Below are positions 49,515 through 58,329 of a DNA stretch of 64,000 bases, in pieces. Source of the DNA: Candidatus Saccharimonadota bacterium (GTDB lineage: Bacteria > Patescibacteriota > Saccharimonadia > Saccharimonadales > Saccharimonadaceae); assembly GCA_017537745.1 (NCBI GenBank), contig JAFYKF010000007.1, forward strand, positions 1 to 64,000, read 5' to 3'. A program made the translations under genes and the position numbers. Below the pieces are notes generated by a model, which saw only the letters and a list, made by a program, of their open reading frames with translations, ran no database searches and had not been told where the DNA came from. The number at the start of each line of letters is the position of its first letter. Within the stretch, counting starts at the first letter, position 1.

Positions 49515-51257
49515 TTATTCTAAAAAAGCTCCACTTTGACGGTTCCAAAGCTTCGCGTATTCACCATCTTTCGCCAACAATTTTTTATGCGAACCTTGCT
49601 CCACGATTTTCCCTTTATCAAGCACTACAATAGAATCTAACCCCGCAATCGTCGACAACCGATGTGCCACTACGATCGTAGTTCTACCCTCCATCAAATT
49701 CGCCAACGCTCCTTGGATCAAGGCTTCCGACTCCGAATCAAGCGCCGAAGTCGCTTCATCAAGCACCAAAATTGGCGCATCTTTCAAAATTGCCCGCGCA
49801 ATCGCAATTCTCTGCCTTTGCCCACCAGAAAGTTTCACCCCTCGCTCGCCCACCATCGTATCATAACCATCTGGCAAACCGGCAATGAATTCATCCGCAT
49901 TTGCAAGCCGCGCCGCTTCATACACCTCTTCATCTGTCGCATCCGGCCGCCCATATGCAATATTTTCAAAAATCGATCTATGAAACAGCGAAGACTCTTG
50001 TGGCACATAAGCAATTGCCTCACGAAGAGATTGCTGAGTCACGTCGCGAATATCTTGCCCGTCAATGTAAATTGCACCTTTTTTCACATCATCAAATCGA
50101 AGCAGCAGTTTCGTCAAGGTTGTTTTACCAGAACCAGACACTCCTACTAGACCCACACTTTCACCTGGCGAAATCTCCAAATTGAAATCCTCAAATAACT
50201 TCCCCCTCTGTTTTTCATGACTAAAACTCACATGGCTAAATTCAATTTTCGCATCAGAAACTTTAAGTGGTTTATCGGTCTTATCATCCACAATGTATGG
50301 CAGATCCAAAATCGAAACCATTTCCTTTGCATCACCAAATGATTTATTGATATCTCGTAAAATATGATTAATCGTCCAGACATTAGACAATAATAAATTC
50401 GAAACCGAATACAAAAATACTACATTTGCAATCGTAAGCCCAAACAAATTATGACTCAAAATAATTAGAATTATCAGCGCCACAAAAGCCACAATATTTA
50501 CCACATTCATTGAAAAATTACGAACAAATGAAACTTTCGCCACCCGCATCGTCGCATCCTGAGTCCGACCCGCCACTCGTTCAAAACGTGAACGTTCAAA
50601 CCTTTCGCGCGCATATGATTTTACCGAAATTTCATTCGTAATCGAATCTGCCAATTGCCCAGTTTGTTTATTTTCCGCATCGGCCAAACCCGCATCCACA
50701 TTCATCGTCTTATAGTAAGTAATTATCGCCACTGCCATATAAATAATAGTACAAACACCCAAAATCAATGCAAATGGCACGCATACGAATGCAGCACTAC
50801 CCACCGAAAAAATCACTGTCAAAATCAACGGGTAACCTTCCCATACAAAATTTGATTTTAGTCTAATGAATGCATTTGGTAATTTGTTCGCTGCACTCGT
50901 CAGAGATCCCGAAAACCGATTATTGTGAAATGTCATCGACTGATTTACAACCGCATCAAAAGCAAGTAACGCCAAATACTTGCCACATTTTGCATCCAAA
51001 GTCCAGTCCAACCAATCAATTAACCGAATAACCAACAAATTATTAATCACTACCGGAATTAACATTACCAAAAGAAGCCCCACATAATTTGCAATTTCAA
51101 AATCCCCCTCGGATAATCTACCAATAATCTCCGAAACACCATACGGCTCCCAAACATTTGATACAAAAATCCGCACCGTCACAAAAACAAAAATCAAAAT
51201 AGTACGCAATTTATATTGCATAAAAGCTTTCCAAAAATAATACAGCGTACGCTTCAT
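49515..51257 (-). CDS. ABC transporter, fused permease and ATP-binding domains
   Basis: 580 aa. Six membrane segments in residues 15-320, then an ATPase domain: Walker A GVSGSGKTTLTKL, Q-loop AYVPQESSLF, signature VKLSGGQRQRIAIARAIL, Walker B PILVLDEATSALDSE and the H-loop IVVAHRLST. It is a type IV half-transporter that presumably dimerises and exports a lipid, peptide or drug. The substrate is unknown. Its -10 (51264-51269) is six bases before the ATG, and the divergent ppa promoter lies immediately beyond. Confidence 0.93.
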   Translation of the reverse strand: MKRTLYYFWKAFMQYKLRTILIFVFVTVRIFVSNVWEPYGVSEIIGRLSEGDFEIANYVGLLLVMLIPVVINNLLVIRLIDWLDWTLDAKCGKYLALLAFDAVVNQSMTFHNNRFSGSLTSAANKLPNAFIRLKSNFVWEGYPLILTVIFSVGSAAFVCVPFALILGVCTIIYMAVAIITYYKTMNVDAGLADAENKQTGQLADSITNEISVKSYARERFERSRFERVAGRTQDATMRVAKVSFVRNFSMNVVNIVAFVALIILIILSHNLFGLTIANVVFLYSVSNLLLSNVWTINHILRDINKSFGDAKEMVSILDLPYIVDDKTDKPLKVSDAKIEFSHVSFSHEKQRGKLFEDFNLEISPGESVGLVGVSGSGKTTLTKLLLRFDDVKKGAIYIDGQDIRDVTQQSLREAIAYVPQESSLFHRSIFENIAYGRPDATDEEVYEAARLANADEFIAGLPDGYDTMVGERGVKLSGGQRQRIAIARAILKDAPILVLDEATSALDSESEALIQGALANLMEGRTTIVVAHRLSTIAGLDSIVVLDKGKIVEQGSHKKLLAKDGEYAKLWNRQSGAFLE

Positions 51258-51275
51258 AAAAATATTATAACATGA

Positions 51276-51281
51276 TATAAT
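51276..51281 (+). promoter_or_regulatory. -10 box of ppa, divergent to the ABC transporter promoter
   Basis: TATAAT at 51276-51281 on the + strand lies only six bases from the reverse -10 at 51264-51269. The two promoters overlap and may compete for polymerase. Confidence 0.65.
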
Positions 51282-51305
51282 ATAAAAAACTAATAAGGAG
51301 AAATC

Positions 51306-51836
51306 ATGGCAGACTTTAATAAAGTTTTAACACCTGGCGATTACGAAAATGGCGAATTAAATGTCGTTATCGAAATCCCAACTGGCAGCAATCATAAAAT
51401 TGAATGGGACCGCAAGCACGCCTGTTTCATGCTTGATCGCGTCGAACCGATTGCGTTTGCAAAACCCTGCAATTATGGTTTTATTCCACAAACCTTAGAT
51501 GAAGATGGCGACGAACTTGATGTCCTCATGATCACCGATCAGCCTCTTACCACTGGCATCTGGATGAAAGCTAAAATTCTCGGCGTTATGAAATTTGTCG
51601 ATAGCGACGAAGTCGATGACAAAATCATCTGTGTCCCAGCCGACGACCGCAACAACGGCGACATGTACAATACTTTAGAAGATTTACCAAAACAAACGCT
51701 AAAGCAAATCGAATATCACTTCAATCACTACAAAGATCTCAAAAAGCCAGGTTCTACTGAAGTTAAATCATTTGAAGGCCTCGATACAGCCAAAAAAGTT
51801 ATTGCTGCCGCTATCGAACGCTTCAAAAAACAATAA
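51306..51836 (+). CDS. ppa: Inorganic pyrophosphatase (family I)
   Basis: 176 aa. Active-site segments are NVVIEIPTGSNHKIEWDRK, YGFIPQTLDEDGDELDVLMI and KFVDSDEVDDKIICVPADD, with the metal-binding Asp residues. It hydrolyses pyrophosphate in the cytoplasm. Unlike most operon heads here it has a real leader with AAGGAG seven bases before the ATG. Confidence 0.97.
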   Translation: MADFNKVLTPGDYENGELNVVIEIPTGSNHKIEWDRKHACFMLDRVEPIAFAKPCNYGFIPQTLDEDGDELDVLMITDQPLTTGIWMKAKILGVMKFVDSDEVDDKIICVPADDRNNGDMYNTLEDLPKQTLKQIEYHFNHYKDLKKPGSTEVKSFEGLDTAKKVIAAAIERFKKQ

Positions 51837-51846
51837 CAATTTCAAC

Positions 51847-51879
51847 AAAAAAATAACCCCGAAAAGGGGTTATTTTTTT
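51847..51879. terminator. Bidirectional terminator between ppa and 51888-52490
   Basis: Stem AAATAACCCC/GGGGTTATTT around GAAAA with A-run before and T-run after, so it works for both convergent genes. Confidence 0.92.
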
Positions 51880-51887
51880 AAAGCTCT

Positions 51888-52490
51888 TTATTCCTCAGCT
51901 TCCTCAGTTTCCTCAGATTCAGCTTCATTGGCTTCGCTAGAGTTTAAGATTTGTTCATAAAACTCAACATAGGCCTTTATTTCTGACGCAGTAGTGTCCG
52001 CATAATCATCCTCATCGGCAATTGCGATTACATACTTCCCACTCAATTTGTAATTGCCAGATTCTTCATCGCTTTCACCAAGACTAGACACAAGATCGTA
52101 GAACGTTTTTGCAGCTACACTATCCTTAAATTCATAATAATATTCCGCACCAGTAATAGCATCATCCTTATAATAATACACCGCATGAGTTCCCACTACG
52201 CCATCTTCGTTCTCATCAGCAGGAACATTTAACACGTACTTAGTAGCATCAGACACAAAGAAATTATCACCTATCACTTGACTTTTCAAAGCAATCGCCG
52301 CAGCAACAACTAAAATCGCAACAATAGCCACACAAAGACAAACAATCTTACCGATTGCTGGCTTGTCCCAACCACCATCCTTCTTGCCAGTCACCGACGA
52401 CTTAATTGTAGGTTCTTTTGTAGCCCGTTTAGTTGTAGTTTTTGTAGCAGTTTTTTTACTGTTTGTAGTTTTTTTAGCTTTCGCAGCCAT
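51888..52490 (-). CDS. Membrane-anchored protein of unknown function, FFVSD family
   Basis: 200 aa. A Lys/Thr/Ala-rich cytoplasmic start of about 48 residues, a TM helix (about 48-70) and an extracellular domain with DNFFVSDATKYVLNV, AVYYYKDDAITGAEYYYEF and YKLSGKYVIAIAD, ending in an acidic tail. The domain is shared with the protein at 53967-54434. Function unknown. Confidence 0.75.
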   Translation of the reverse strand: MAAKAKKTTNSKKTATKTTTKRATKEPTIKSSVTGKKDGGWDKPAIGKIVCLCVAIVAILVVAAAIALKSQVIGDNFFVSDATKYVLNVPADENEDGVVGTHAVYYYKDDAITGAEYYYEFKDSVAAKTFYDLVSSLGESDEESGNYKLSGKYVIAIADEDDYADTTASEIKAYVEFYEQILNSSEANEAESEETEEAEE

Positions 52491-52587
52491 AATATACTCC
52501 TTTTATAGAAAACATTATATCATGCTTATGCTAAAAAATCTACAAAATATCCCAAAAATCAATCACCAAAAAGTCAAATTAACAGAC

Positions 52588-53940
52588 TTATAACTTGCTG
52601 ATTTTAACGCGTTTTTGTTTGGTGGTATCACGATCACGTACTGTTACCGTATCGTCATTCAAAGTATCAAAATCAATCACGACGCACTTAGGCGTGCCAA
52701 TCTCATCTTGCTTGCGATAACGCTTGCCAATATTTCCAGAATCATCCCAAGTTACATACACATATTTCTTGCGAAGTAATTCATATACTTCCTTAGCCTT
52801 CGCTACAAGCTCTGGCTTATTCTTAAGTAGCGGTGAAACACAAAATCTGTAAGGAGCGAGATTCTCAGGCAACTTCAAAACTACACGCTTTTCACCATTG
52901 ACCTCGTCCTCTGTATATGCATTTGAAAGAACCGCTAAGAAAAGTCTCTCCACGCCAATCGAAGGCTCAATTACGTGCGGAATAAAGCTTTCACCAGTGT
53001 TTTTATCGCGATATTCCATCGACTTCCCAGACTCACGCTGAATATTTGATAAATCAAAATCGGTACGATAAGCCAAGCCCATCAATTCTTCTTCACCGTT
53101 TGGATAATCATACATAAAATCGATTGTACGTTTACTGTAATGAGCACGGTCTTCCTTTGGAACATCCAATTCATGAATATTTTCAGGCTTCAAACCAATC
53201 ACATTCTCAAGAAAATCATGCTGTAATAAACGCATTTTCTCAAAATTCTCTTCCCAAGTATCAGGTGCTACAAAATATTCAATTTCCATCTGAGAGCATT
53301 CACGATCACGCAGAATAAAATCGCGTGGACTAATCTCATTACGAAATGCCTTCCCCTGCTGACAAAGGCCAAACGGAATGCTTGGATAAATCGTATCAAT
53401 CACATTCTTATAATTAGTGAAAATACCTTGGGCAGTCTCAGGGCGTAAATATGCAGTGTTCTTCTCAGCAAGTTCCGGGTTTTCCGAAACATCTTCCGGA
53501 AGCACTGCACCAACGTGAGTACTGAACATCATATTAAACTTACGAATCGGCCCCCAATTTTCCTTACCACAAGTTGGGCACTTAGTATGTGTAGCTAAAA
53601 ACTCTTCAGTAGTAACAGACTCGGAAATTCCGTCAGCAATTTTATCAGCACGGAAACGCGATTTGCATTCTTTGCATTCTACCAGCGGATCAGCAAAGGT
53701 AGCCACATGCCCAGAAGCAACCCAAGTTTTAGGATTCATTATGATGGCAGCGTCAATCCCGTACATATCATCACGTGATTCAACAAAATAATTCCACCAC
53801 ACATCCATTATTTTTTTCTTAGTCATGACACCAAGCGGACCAAAATCCCAAGTACCAGACATCCCCCCATATACATCACTTCCCGGGAAAATAAATCCCC
53901 GCCTTTTACATAAGCTTACTATATCATCCAATTTACTCAT
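52588..53940 (-). CDS. glyS: Glycyl-tRNA synthetase (class II, single chain type)
   Basis: 450 aa. It has a DDIVSLCKRRGFIFPGSDVY start, a zinc site with CKECKSRF and CPTCGKENW, motif 2 FRNEISPRDFILRDRECSQM and motif 3 HVIEPSIGVERLFLAVL, then an anticodon-binding domain. It is the homodimeric archaeal/Gram-positive form, not the alpha2beta2 type. The ATG is six bases after TATAAT (53947-53952), so leaderless. Confidence 0.95.
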   Translation of the reverse strand: MSKLDDIVSLCKRRGFIFPGSDVYGGMSGTWDFGPLGVMTKKKIMDVWWNYFVESRDDMYGIDAAIIMNPKTWVASGHVATFADPLVECKECKSRFRADKIADGISESVTTEEFLATHTKCPTCGKENWGPIRKFNMMFSTHVGAVLPEDVSENPELAEKNTAYLRPETAQGIFTNYKNVIDTIYPSIPFGLCQQGKAFRNEISPRDFILRDRECSQMEIEYFVAPDTWEENFEKMRLLQHDFLENVIGLKPENIHELDVPKEDRAHYSKRTIDFMYDYPNGEEELMGLAYRTDFDLSNIQRESGKSMEYRDKNTGESFIPHVIEPSIGVERLFLAVLSNAYTEDEVNGEKRVVLKLPENLAPYRFCVSPLLKNKPELVAKAKEVYELLRKKYVYVTWDDSGNIGKRYRKQDEIGTPKCVVIDFDTLNDDTVTVRDRDTTKQKRVKISKL

Positions 53941-53966
53941 TACTATATTATAACATATTTTGGACG

Positions 53967-54434
53967 TTATTGTTCCAAATCAGCATCCTTATCAATACCA
54001 AGCGCTTCTTTCAATAAGTCCACACTTAAACCACTCCACGACTTCCTATTTGTGTTAAAGATAATATATTTACCGTTCAACTTACGACCAGTCGCCCAAG
54101 CTTTACCATCCATTGTAATGTTTTTGTTTGCTTCACGCGCCTCATCCTCGTTGTTATAGCTATAGAAAATTCGAACATCAGTTATATCGTCACCATTATA
54201 ATAATACACAACATATGTCACATCCGATTCATACTCACGTGATTCAAAATCCGATGATTCTTTCGAAAGCGTAAGTACCATTTTATTGTTGTCCGAAACA
54301 AAATAATCATCGTCAATCGGTTCATAATAAGACCCGCTAGCCAGTATTGCCACTAGCACCACTATGAACAACGCTACTGCAGCAATTATCACTATCCTAC
54401 GATTCTTCTTTATAAATTGTTTAAACTTTTCCAT
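53967..54434 (-). CDS. Membrane-anchored protein of unknown function, FFVSD family paralog
   Basis: 155 aa. A basic start (MEKFKQFIKKNRR), a TM helix (about 14-34) and the domain with DDYFVSDNNKMVLTL, VVYYYNGDDITDVRIFYSY and RKLNGKYIIFNTN, matching 51888-52490. The two genes flank glyS. AAGGAG is ten bases before the ATG. Function unknown. Confidence 0.75.
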   Translation of the reverse strand: MEKFKQFIKKNRRIVIIAAVALFIVVLVAILASGSYYEPIDDDYFVSDNNKMVLTLSKESSDFESREYESDVTYVVYYYNGDDITDVRIFYSYNNEDEAREANKNITMDGKAWATGRKLNGKYIIFNTNRKSWSGLSVDLLKEALGIDKDADLEQ

Positions 54435-54453
54435 TATAATGCTTCTCCTTATT

Positions 54454-55137
54454 TTATTTTACCATAATTCTCACCAAGTTTAAGACCTTATCTATCCAAC
54501 AATCTAGGTTTTTCACCCTTGACACCAATTTCAACTCCGCCGTCGTCATCAATCTCATAATTTTAATTTCCTCCGCTCCATACTCACCATTTTCTTTTGG
54601 CAAATATGCTTTTTCCATTACATCGTAATCATAGTGCATATCTACCGAAAGTTTATTGCCATCCCCGTCACGGTATAAATTCACTTCCTCGCCACTTGCT
54701 TTGGACAAATTAATCAAAAACCACGCTTCAACCACACGTTTATCAATCCCCTCGTCTAAGCCTTCCAAACTTCCTTTAGTAATCCGAAAAAAATCAGCAT
54801 TTATCGCCCCCTCCGCCGCTCTATTAATCTTCTTTAGTATTTCTGCCGCAAGCTCCATTTTATCCAAACTCGTTACCAAACTACTATAATACTTCAGCAT
54901 CCGCGCGCTCGTCACCGTGCCAAGCTCGCTTTTCCCTTGATGAATATTTAATTCGATCAACGAAAACATTTCCACGCCACCCGCCAATTTAGATTTTTCC
55001 TTCCGGACACCTTTTGCAATTGCTGACATTTTTCCATTAGGAGTAATCAAATTCAAAATCCGGTCCGCCTCACCATAATTTGTTCGCCGAAGTACATATG
55101 CCAAAGTTTTAATATCACTGTGCGTATTTTGTGACAT
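54454..55137 (-). CDS. recO: DNA repair protein RecO
   Basis: 227 aa from the Met at 55137; an in-frame Met at 55149 with an abutting GGAGG is an alternative. The N-terminal OB fold shows YVLRRTNYGEADRILNLITP and GKMSAIAKGVRKEKSKLAGG, followed by the helical domain without Cys zinc ligands. RecO works with RecR to load RecA on gaps. It overlaps the receiver gene by 23 bases. Confidence 0.9.
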   Translation of the reverse strand: MSQNTHSDIKTLAYVLRRTNYGEADRILNLITPNGKMSAIAKGVRKEKSKLAGGVEMFSLIELNIHQGKSELGTVTSARMLKYYSSLVTSLDKMELAAEILKKINRAAEGAINADFFRITKGSLEGLDEGIDKRVVEAWFLINLSKASGEEVNLYRDGDGNKLSVDMHYDYDVMEKAYLPKENGEYGAEEIKIMRLMTTAELKLVSRVKNLDCWIDKVLNLVRIMVK

Positions 55138-55462
55138 ACTTCCTAACATCCTCCGGCTTCATTGTATCCTTATTTAGAACTCCCACCACCCCATAAATAT
55201 CCAAATTATACTTTTCCAAGTCCAACGCGCTTGCCACTACCACGGGCACCTTAGACGTATCTTCATAACTAATTAATTCGTTCAAAAACGAAAAACCATC
55301 TGGCCCCGTCAACATTACGTCCATAAAAATCAATTCCGGCAGTTCGCCACTAAGCCCTTGCATTGCTTCAATAGCATTATGAAAAATTCTTACTTCGTTA
55401 TTTTCGCATGCTCTTACTATACAGTCAGCCATTTCCACATTACTATCTATTACAAAAATCAT
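55115..55462 (-). CDS. Single-domain response regulator (receiver only)
   Basis: 115 aa from the ATG at 55462 (overlapping the kinase TGA by one base). Receiver residues: D6 in FVIDSN, phospho-acceptor D48 in IFMDVML, S78 in VVVASAL and K98 in VLNKD. No output domain. The second acidic residue normally next to D6 is replaced (DS), which may weaken metal binding. It is coupled to the kinase-like gene upstream. Confidence 0.85.
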   Translation of the reverse strand: MIFVIDSNVEMADCIVRACENNEVRIFHNAIEAMQGLSGELPELIFMDVMLTGPDGFSFLNELISYEDTSKVPVVVASALDLEKYNLDIYGVVGVLNKDTMKPEDVRKYVTKYAQ

Positions 55463-56142
55463 CAAAATAATCTCGCTTGTTTAGAAACTGTAAGATCCAC
55501 ATAAAAGCTCGTTCCGTCACGATGCCTCACTGCCCCTATCTCCGCTCCCATATACCGCGAAAATCTCGACGCAATATAAAGTCCCAGTCCACCAGTCCCC
55601 GGCCGCATCGCGATTGAAGTCGGTTTTTCAACAAAACCCCGCTTCATCTCTCTCCATACATCCACCGGCAAAGCCGGCCCAAAATCTCTCACCAATACTC
55701 GCACTTTATCACGAATATCTTTTACTACTAGTTCAGACTTCACTCCATCACCAGTATAATAAACTGCATTCAAAAGATAATTATATATAATACTCTTCAA
55801 TAACTCATAATTTGCCGTCACGAGTCGCGCGCGATTAGAATATCTAATAAACAAATCCCTCTTATTAAAATGAAACAAGTATTGCAATTCCCTCGTCACC
55901 TCATCGCAAACACCTCTTACCGCTACGGGCTCCATTTCAAAAAGTCTCTCATTCAGTTTTCCGATTTTCATCAAATCATTCACCTGCCGAATCGCCCTAT
56001 CCGATACCACTACCATATCATCGCGCAAAGATTCATTATTGCTATCAAGATTGTCAAAAGAAAGTGCCATTTGTCGAAGCGTTGCAAGCGGGCTTTTTAA
56101 TTCCGCCGCCACCAACAAAATATTGTTCACCTCCTCTTCCAT
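55462..56142 (-). CDS. Histidine kinase-like protein lacking the phospho-accepting His
   Basis: 226 aa, no TM. The H-box position reads AAELKSPLATLRQ (12-24), with Ala13 where the His of H-E-L-x-x-P should be. The HATPase domain is present: N-box NYLLNAVYYT (about 130-140), G1 RDFGPALP and G2 RPGTGGLGLYIASRF. Without the His it cannot autophosphorylate in the usual way and may be a pseudokinase or ATP sensor controlling the receiver. TATAAT (56149-56154) is six bases before the ATG. Confidence 0.85.
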   Translation of the reverse strand: MEEEVNNILLVAAELKSPLATLRQMALSFDNLDSNNESLRDDMVVVSDRAIRQVNDLMKIGKLNERLFEMEPVAVRGVCDEVTRELQYLFHFNKRDLFIRYSNRARLVTANYELLKSIIYNYLLNAVYYTGDGVKSELVVKDIRDKVRVLVRDFGPALPVDVWREMKRGFVEKPTSIAMRPGTGGLGLYIASRFSRYMGAEIGAVRHRDGTSFYVDLTVSKQARLF

Positions 56143-56159
56143 GCCCCCATTATAGCATA

Positions 56160-56981
56160 CTACTCGTTGAAATGGACCGTCGCAAGCAAAGCGTCAAAAT
56201 CGCTAATAAATAGTCTCGCATCGGTTTGCATAATTACAGTTTTGTCACGAATTTTAAAAATAACGATTACACCATTTAAATCAGTACCCGGAATTGTACC
56301 CGTAAAACGCAACCCAGCGCTACCATTTACAGTTATCGATTCAACAGACAAATTTGAGTCTTCATCTCCTACTATATCTTTGTACTGACCCACCACATTA
56401 TCATACGCATTATCAAGAATAAACACCCTTAGTGCATTAACCGTCGAGCCAGAAACTGCCTCCACAATTAAAGGATTGAAGTATGCTTCAAAATCACCAC
56501 CTCTCGATGCATCCGCAGCCACATATACACTCCAAGTTTTAGGATATTCAAAAGAAAGTTCACCATAGTCTACAGGTCCAGCAAAAGTTCGAAGCGGATA
56601 TTTTTCTTCTTCTGCAAATTGCGCCAAGTCCTTCGCTTCTTGTTCATACTTCGCATCCGCAACCGCGACTGCGATTTTGTTTTCAACATCTGTGCTAACT
56701 TCAGTATATTGGTTATTTATCCAAATGAATAACCCTACAAATGTAGCCGTAGTAAGAAAGAGGATAACGATAATTATTATCATGATAATACTTGTCGTCT
56801 TACTCTTTTTCTCAAGCAACATTGCCCTAGCCTCCGCCTGTCTCACATTCGGATCAGAAGATATCGTTGGTTGCACTTGTGGCATCGCAGTAGCCTGACC
56901 AGCCTGTGGCGTTTGTGTTGCGGCAGGAACCGGCGATACCGGCTGCGCTTGTGGCATTTGTGGAACTTGATTATTATCCAT
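56160..56981 (-). CDS. Membrane-anchored protein with Pro/Gln-rich N-terminus, function unknown
   Basis: 273 aa. Residues 1-55 are rich in Pro, Gln and Ala (MDNNQVPQMPQAQPVSPVPA). A TM helix (about 64-88) leads to an external domain with YGELSFEYPKTWSVYVAADA and SITVNGSAGLRFTGTIPGTD, reminiscent of PsbP-like folds often found behind a TM helix. Leaderless by the -10 at 56988-56993. Function unknown. Confidence 0.75.
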   Translation of the reverse strand: MDNNQVPQMPQAQPVSPVPAATQTPQAGQATAMPQVQPTISSDPNVRQAEARAMLLEKKSKTTSIIMIIIIVILFLTTATFVGLFIWINNQYTEVSTDVENKIAVAVADAKYEQEAKDLAQFAEEEKYPLRTFAGPVDYGELSFEYPKTWSVYVAADASRGGDFEAYFNPLIVEAVSGSTVNALRVFILDNAYDNVVGQYKDIVGDEDSNLSVESITVNGSAGLRFTGTIPGTDLNGVIVIFKIRDKTVIMQTDARLFISDFDALLATVHFNE

Positions 56982-56996
56982 AAGAATATTATACCA

Positions 56997-57197
56997 CTAT
57001 TTTGAAAAATCTTCCGATAATACTTTAATTTCGTTCGTAAGTTCCGACAAGTCTTTCTGTAATTCCTTAGCCAGCGCAATTGCTTTGTTATATTTAGCCA
57101 CCGCCTCGTCCAAATTAAAGTCGTCCGAATAAAACCACTCGCTATCCTTCTCAAGTTCTAGCAATTTTTCACTTAATTTTTTTGGTTTTTCACTCAT
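56997..57197 (-). CDS. xseB: Exodeoxyribonuclease VII small subunit
   Basis: 66 aa, the normal size. SEKLLELEKDSEWFYSDDFN and LDEAVAKYNKAIALAKELQK correspond to the helical XseB fold. It overlaps xseA by eight bases. Confidence 0.9.
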   Translation of the reverse strand: MSEKPKKLSEKLLELEKDSEWFYSDDFNLDEAVAKYNKAIALAKELQKDLSELTNEIKVLSEDFSK

Positions 57198-58329
57198 CCT
57201 TACTCCTTTTTATTATTTCTTGAATCGACGCCGTAATTTCATTCTCATATGTTGTAATTTTCACAACACCACCAGGAGATATTTTTCCAGAAACAATCGC
57301 ATACCCCTGCTGTAAAACTCTCTCCGGGTTTTGTGCTGCTATCATTTTAATTTGGTTTGACAAAATCTTACGATAATCTGTTATTTTTGTCTCAACCAAG
57401 TTCTTAATTTGAATTATCTTTTCTTTTTGTATCCGTTTTTCACTATTAATTCTATTAGTAAGCACTTCCTCGAGATTAGAAATTATCATACTCACACCAA
57501 TATCAATATTTTCACGATCTGGTGTCAGTTTCTCAGCCGCATTAGAAGGTGTTGAAGCCCGAATGTCCGCCGCAAGATCGCATAAAGACTCGTCTACTTC
57601 GTGCCCAATCCCAGTAATAACTGGAATTTTGCTAGCCGCCACGGCTCGCACCAATTGTTCATCGTTAAAGCACGCTAAATCATCCGCGCTACCACCACCG
57701 CGCAGAATTGCAATTACCTGTACATCAGTTCGTTCATTAAAATATTTCAGTGCTCTTATAATTTGGTCCGGCGCATCCATCCCTTGCACCTGAGTATGCG
57801 CAACCATCACCTCCATTCCGCCCCACCTCGCATTTATAATCTTAATAAAATCTGCATACCCCGCTGCCTGCGTAGATGATATCACGCCAATCTTATCCAA
57901 ATACTTTGGAATACTGCGTTTTCTCTCTGGATCAAATAATCCCTCATCAGAAAGTTTCTTTTTCAAAATCTCGTATGCTTTCTTGAGAGAACCTTCCCCA
58001 ACCGGTTGCACCTGCGAAACCGTCAATGAGAACTTTCCCCACTTTGTCAATTTTGGTACCCCACGCACCACCACTTTCATTCCATCCTCAAGCGGTTGTC
58101 TCATCGACCAAAGCGTCATAAAGCACGATATGCTAGATTCTTCATCCTTAAGATCAAAAAACACCCACTTGCCCTGATTAACTTTGAAACTTGCCACTTC
58201 CCCCACAATCGTCACTCCAGAATACGCATATTCTAGCGTCTGATTAACAACCGCGATAAACGATGAAGGAGTAAAAGCATCAACTCCGGATAAGTCATTT
58301 TCAACTATCTTCTTTATTGTCGTGGTCAT
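57190..58329 (-). CDS. xseA: Exodeoxyribonuclease VII large subunit
   Basis: 379 aa, slightly shorter than the common 400-450. OB-fold start SFIAVVNQTLEYAYSGVTIV with GEVASFKVNQGKWVFFDLKD, then the catalytic domain with GVISSTQAAGYADFIKIINA, LRGGGSADDLACFNDEQLVR and TGIGHEVDESLCDLAADIRA. It degrades single-stranded DNA with XseB. Confidence 0.95.
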   Translation of the reverse strand: MTTTIKKIVENDLSGVDAFTPSSFIAVVNQTLEYAYSGVTIVGEVASFKVNQGKWVFFDLKDEESSISCFMTLWSMRQPLEDGMKVVVRGVPKLTKWGKFSLTVSQVQPVGEGSLKKAYEILKKKLSDEGLFDPERKRSIPKYLDKIGVISSTQAAGYADFIKIINARWGGMEVMVAHTQVQGMDAPDQIIRALKYFNERTDVQVIAILRGGGSADDLACFNDEQLVRAVAASKIPVITGIGHEVDESLCDLAADIRASTPSNAAEKLTPDRENIDIGVSMIISNLEEVLTNRINSEKRIQKEKIIQIKNLVETKITDYRKILSNQIKMIAAQNPERVLQQGYAIVSGKISPGGVVKITTYENEITASIQEIIKRSKDE

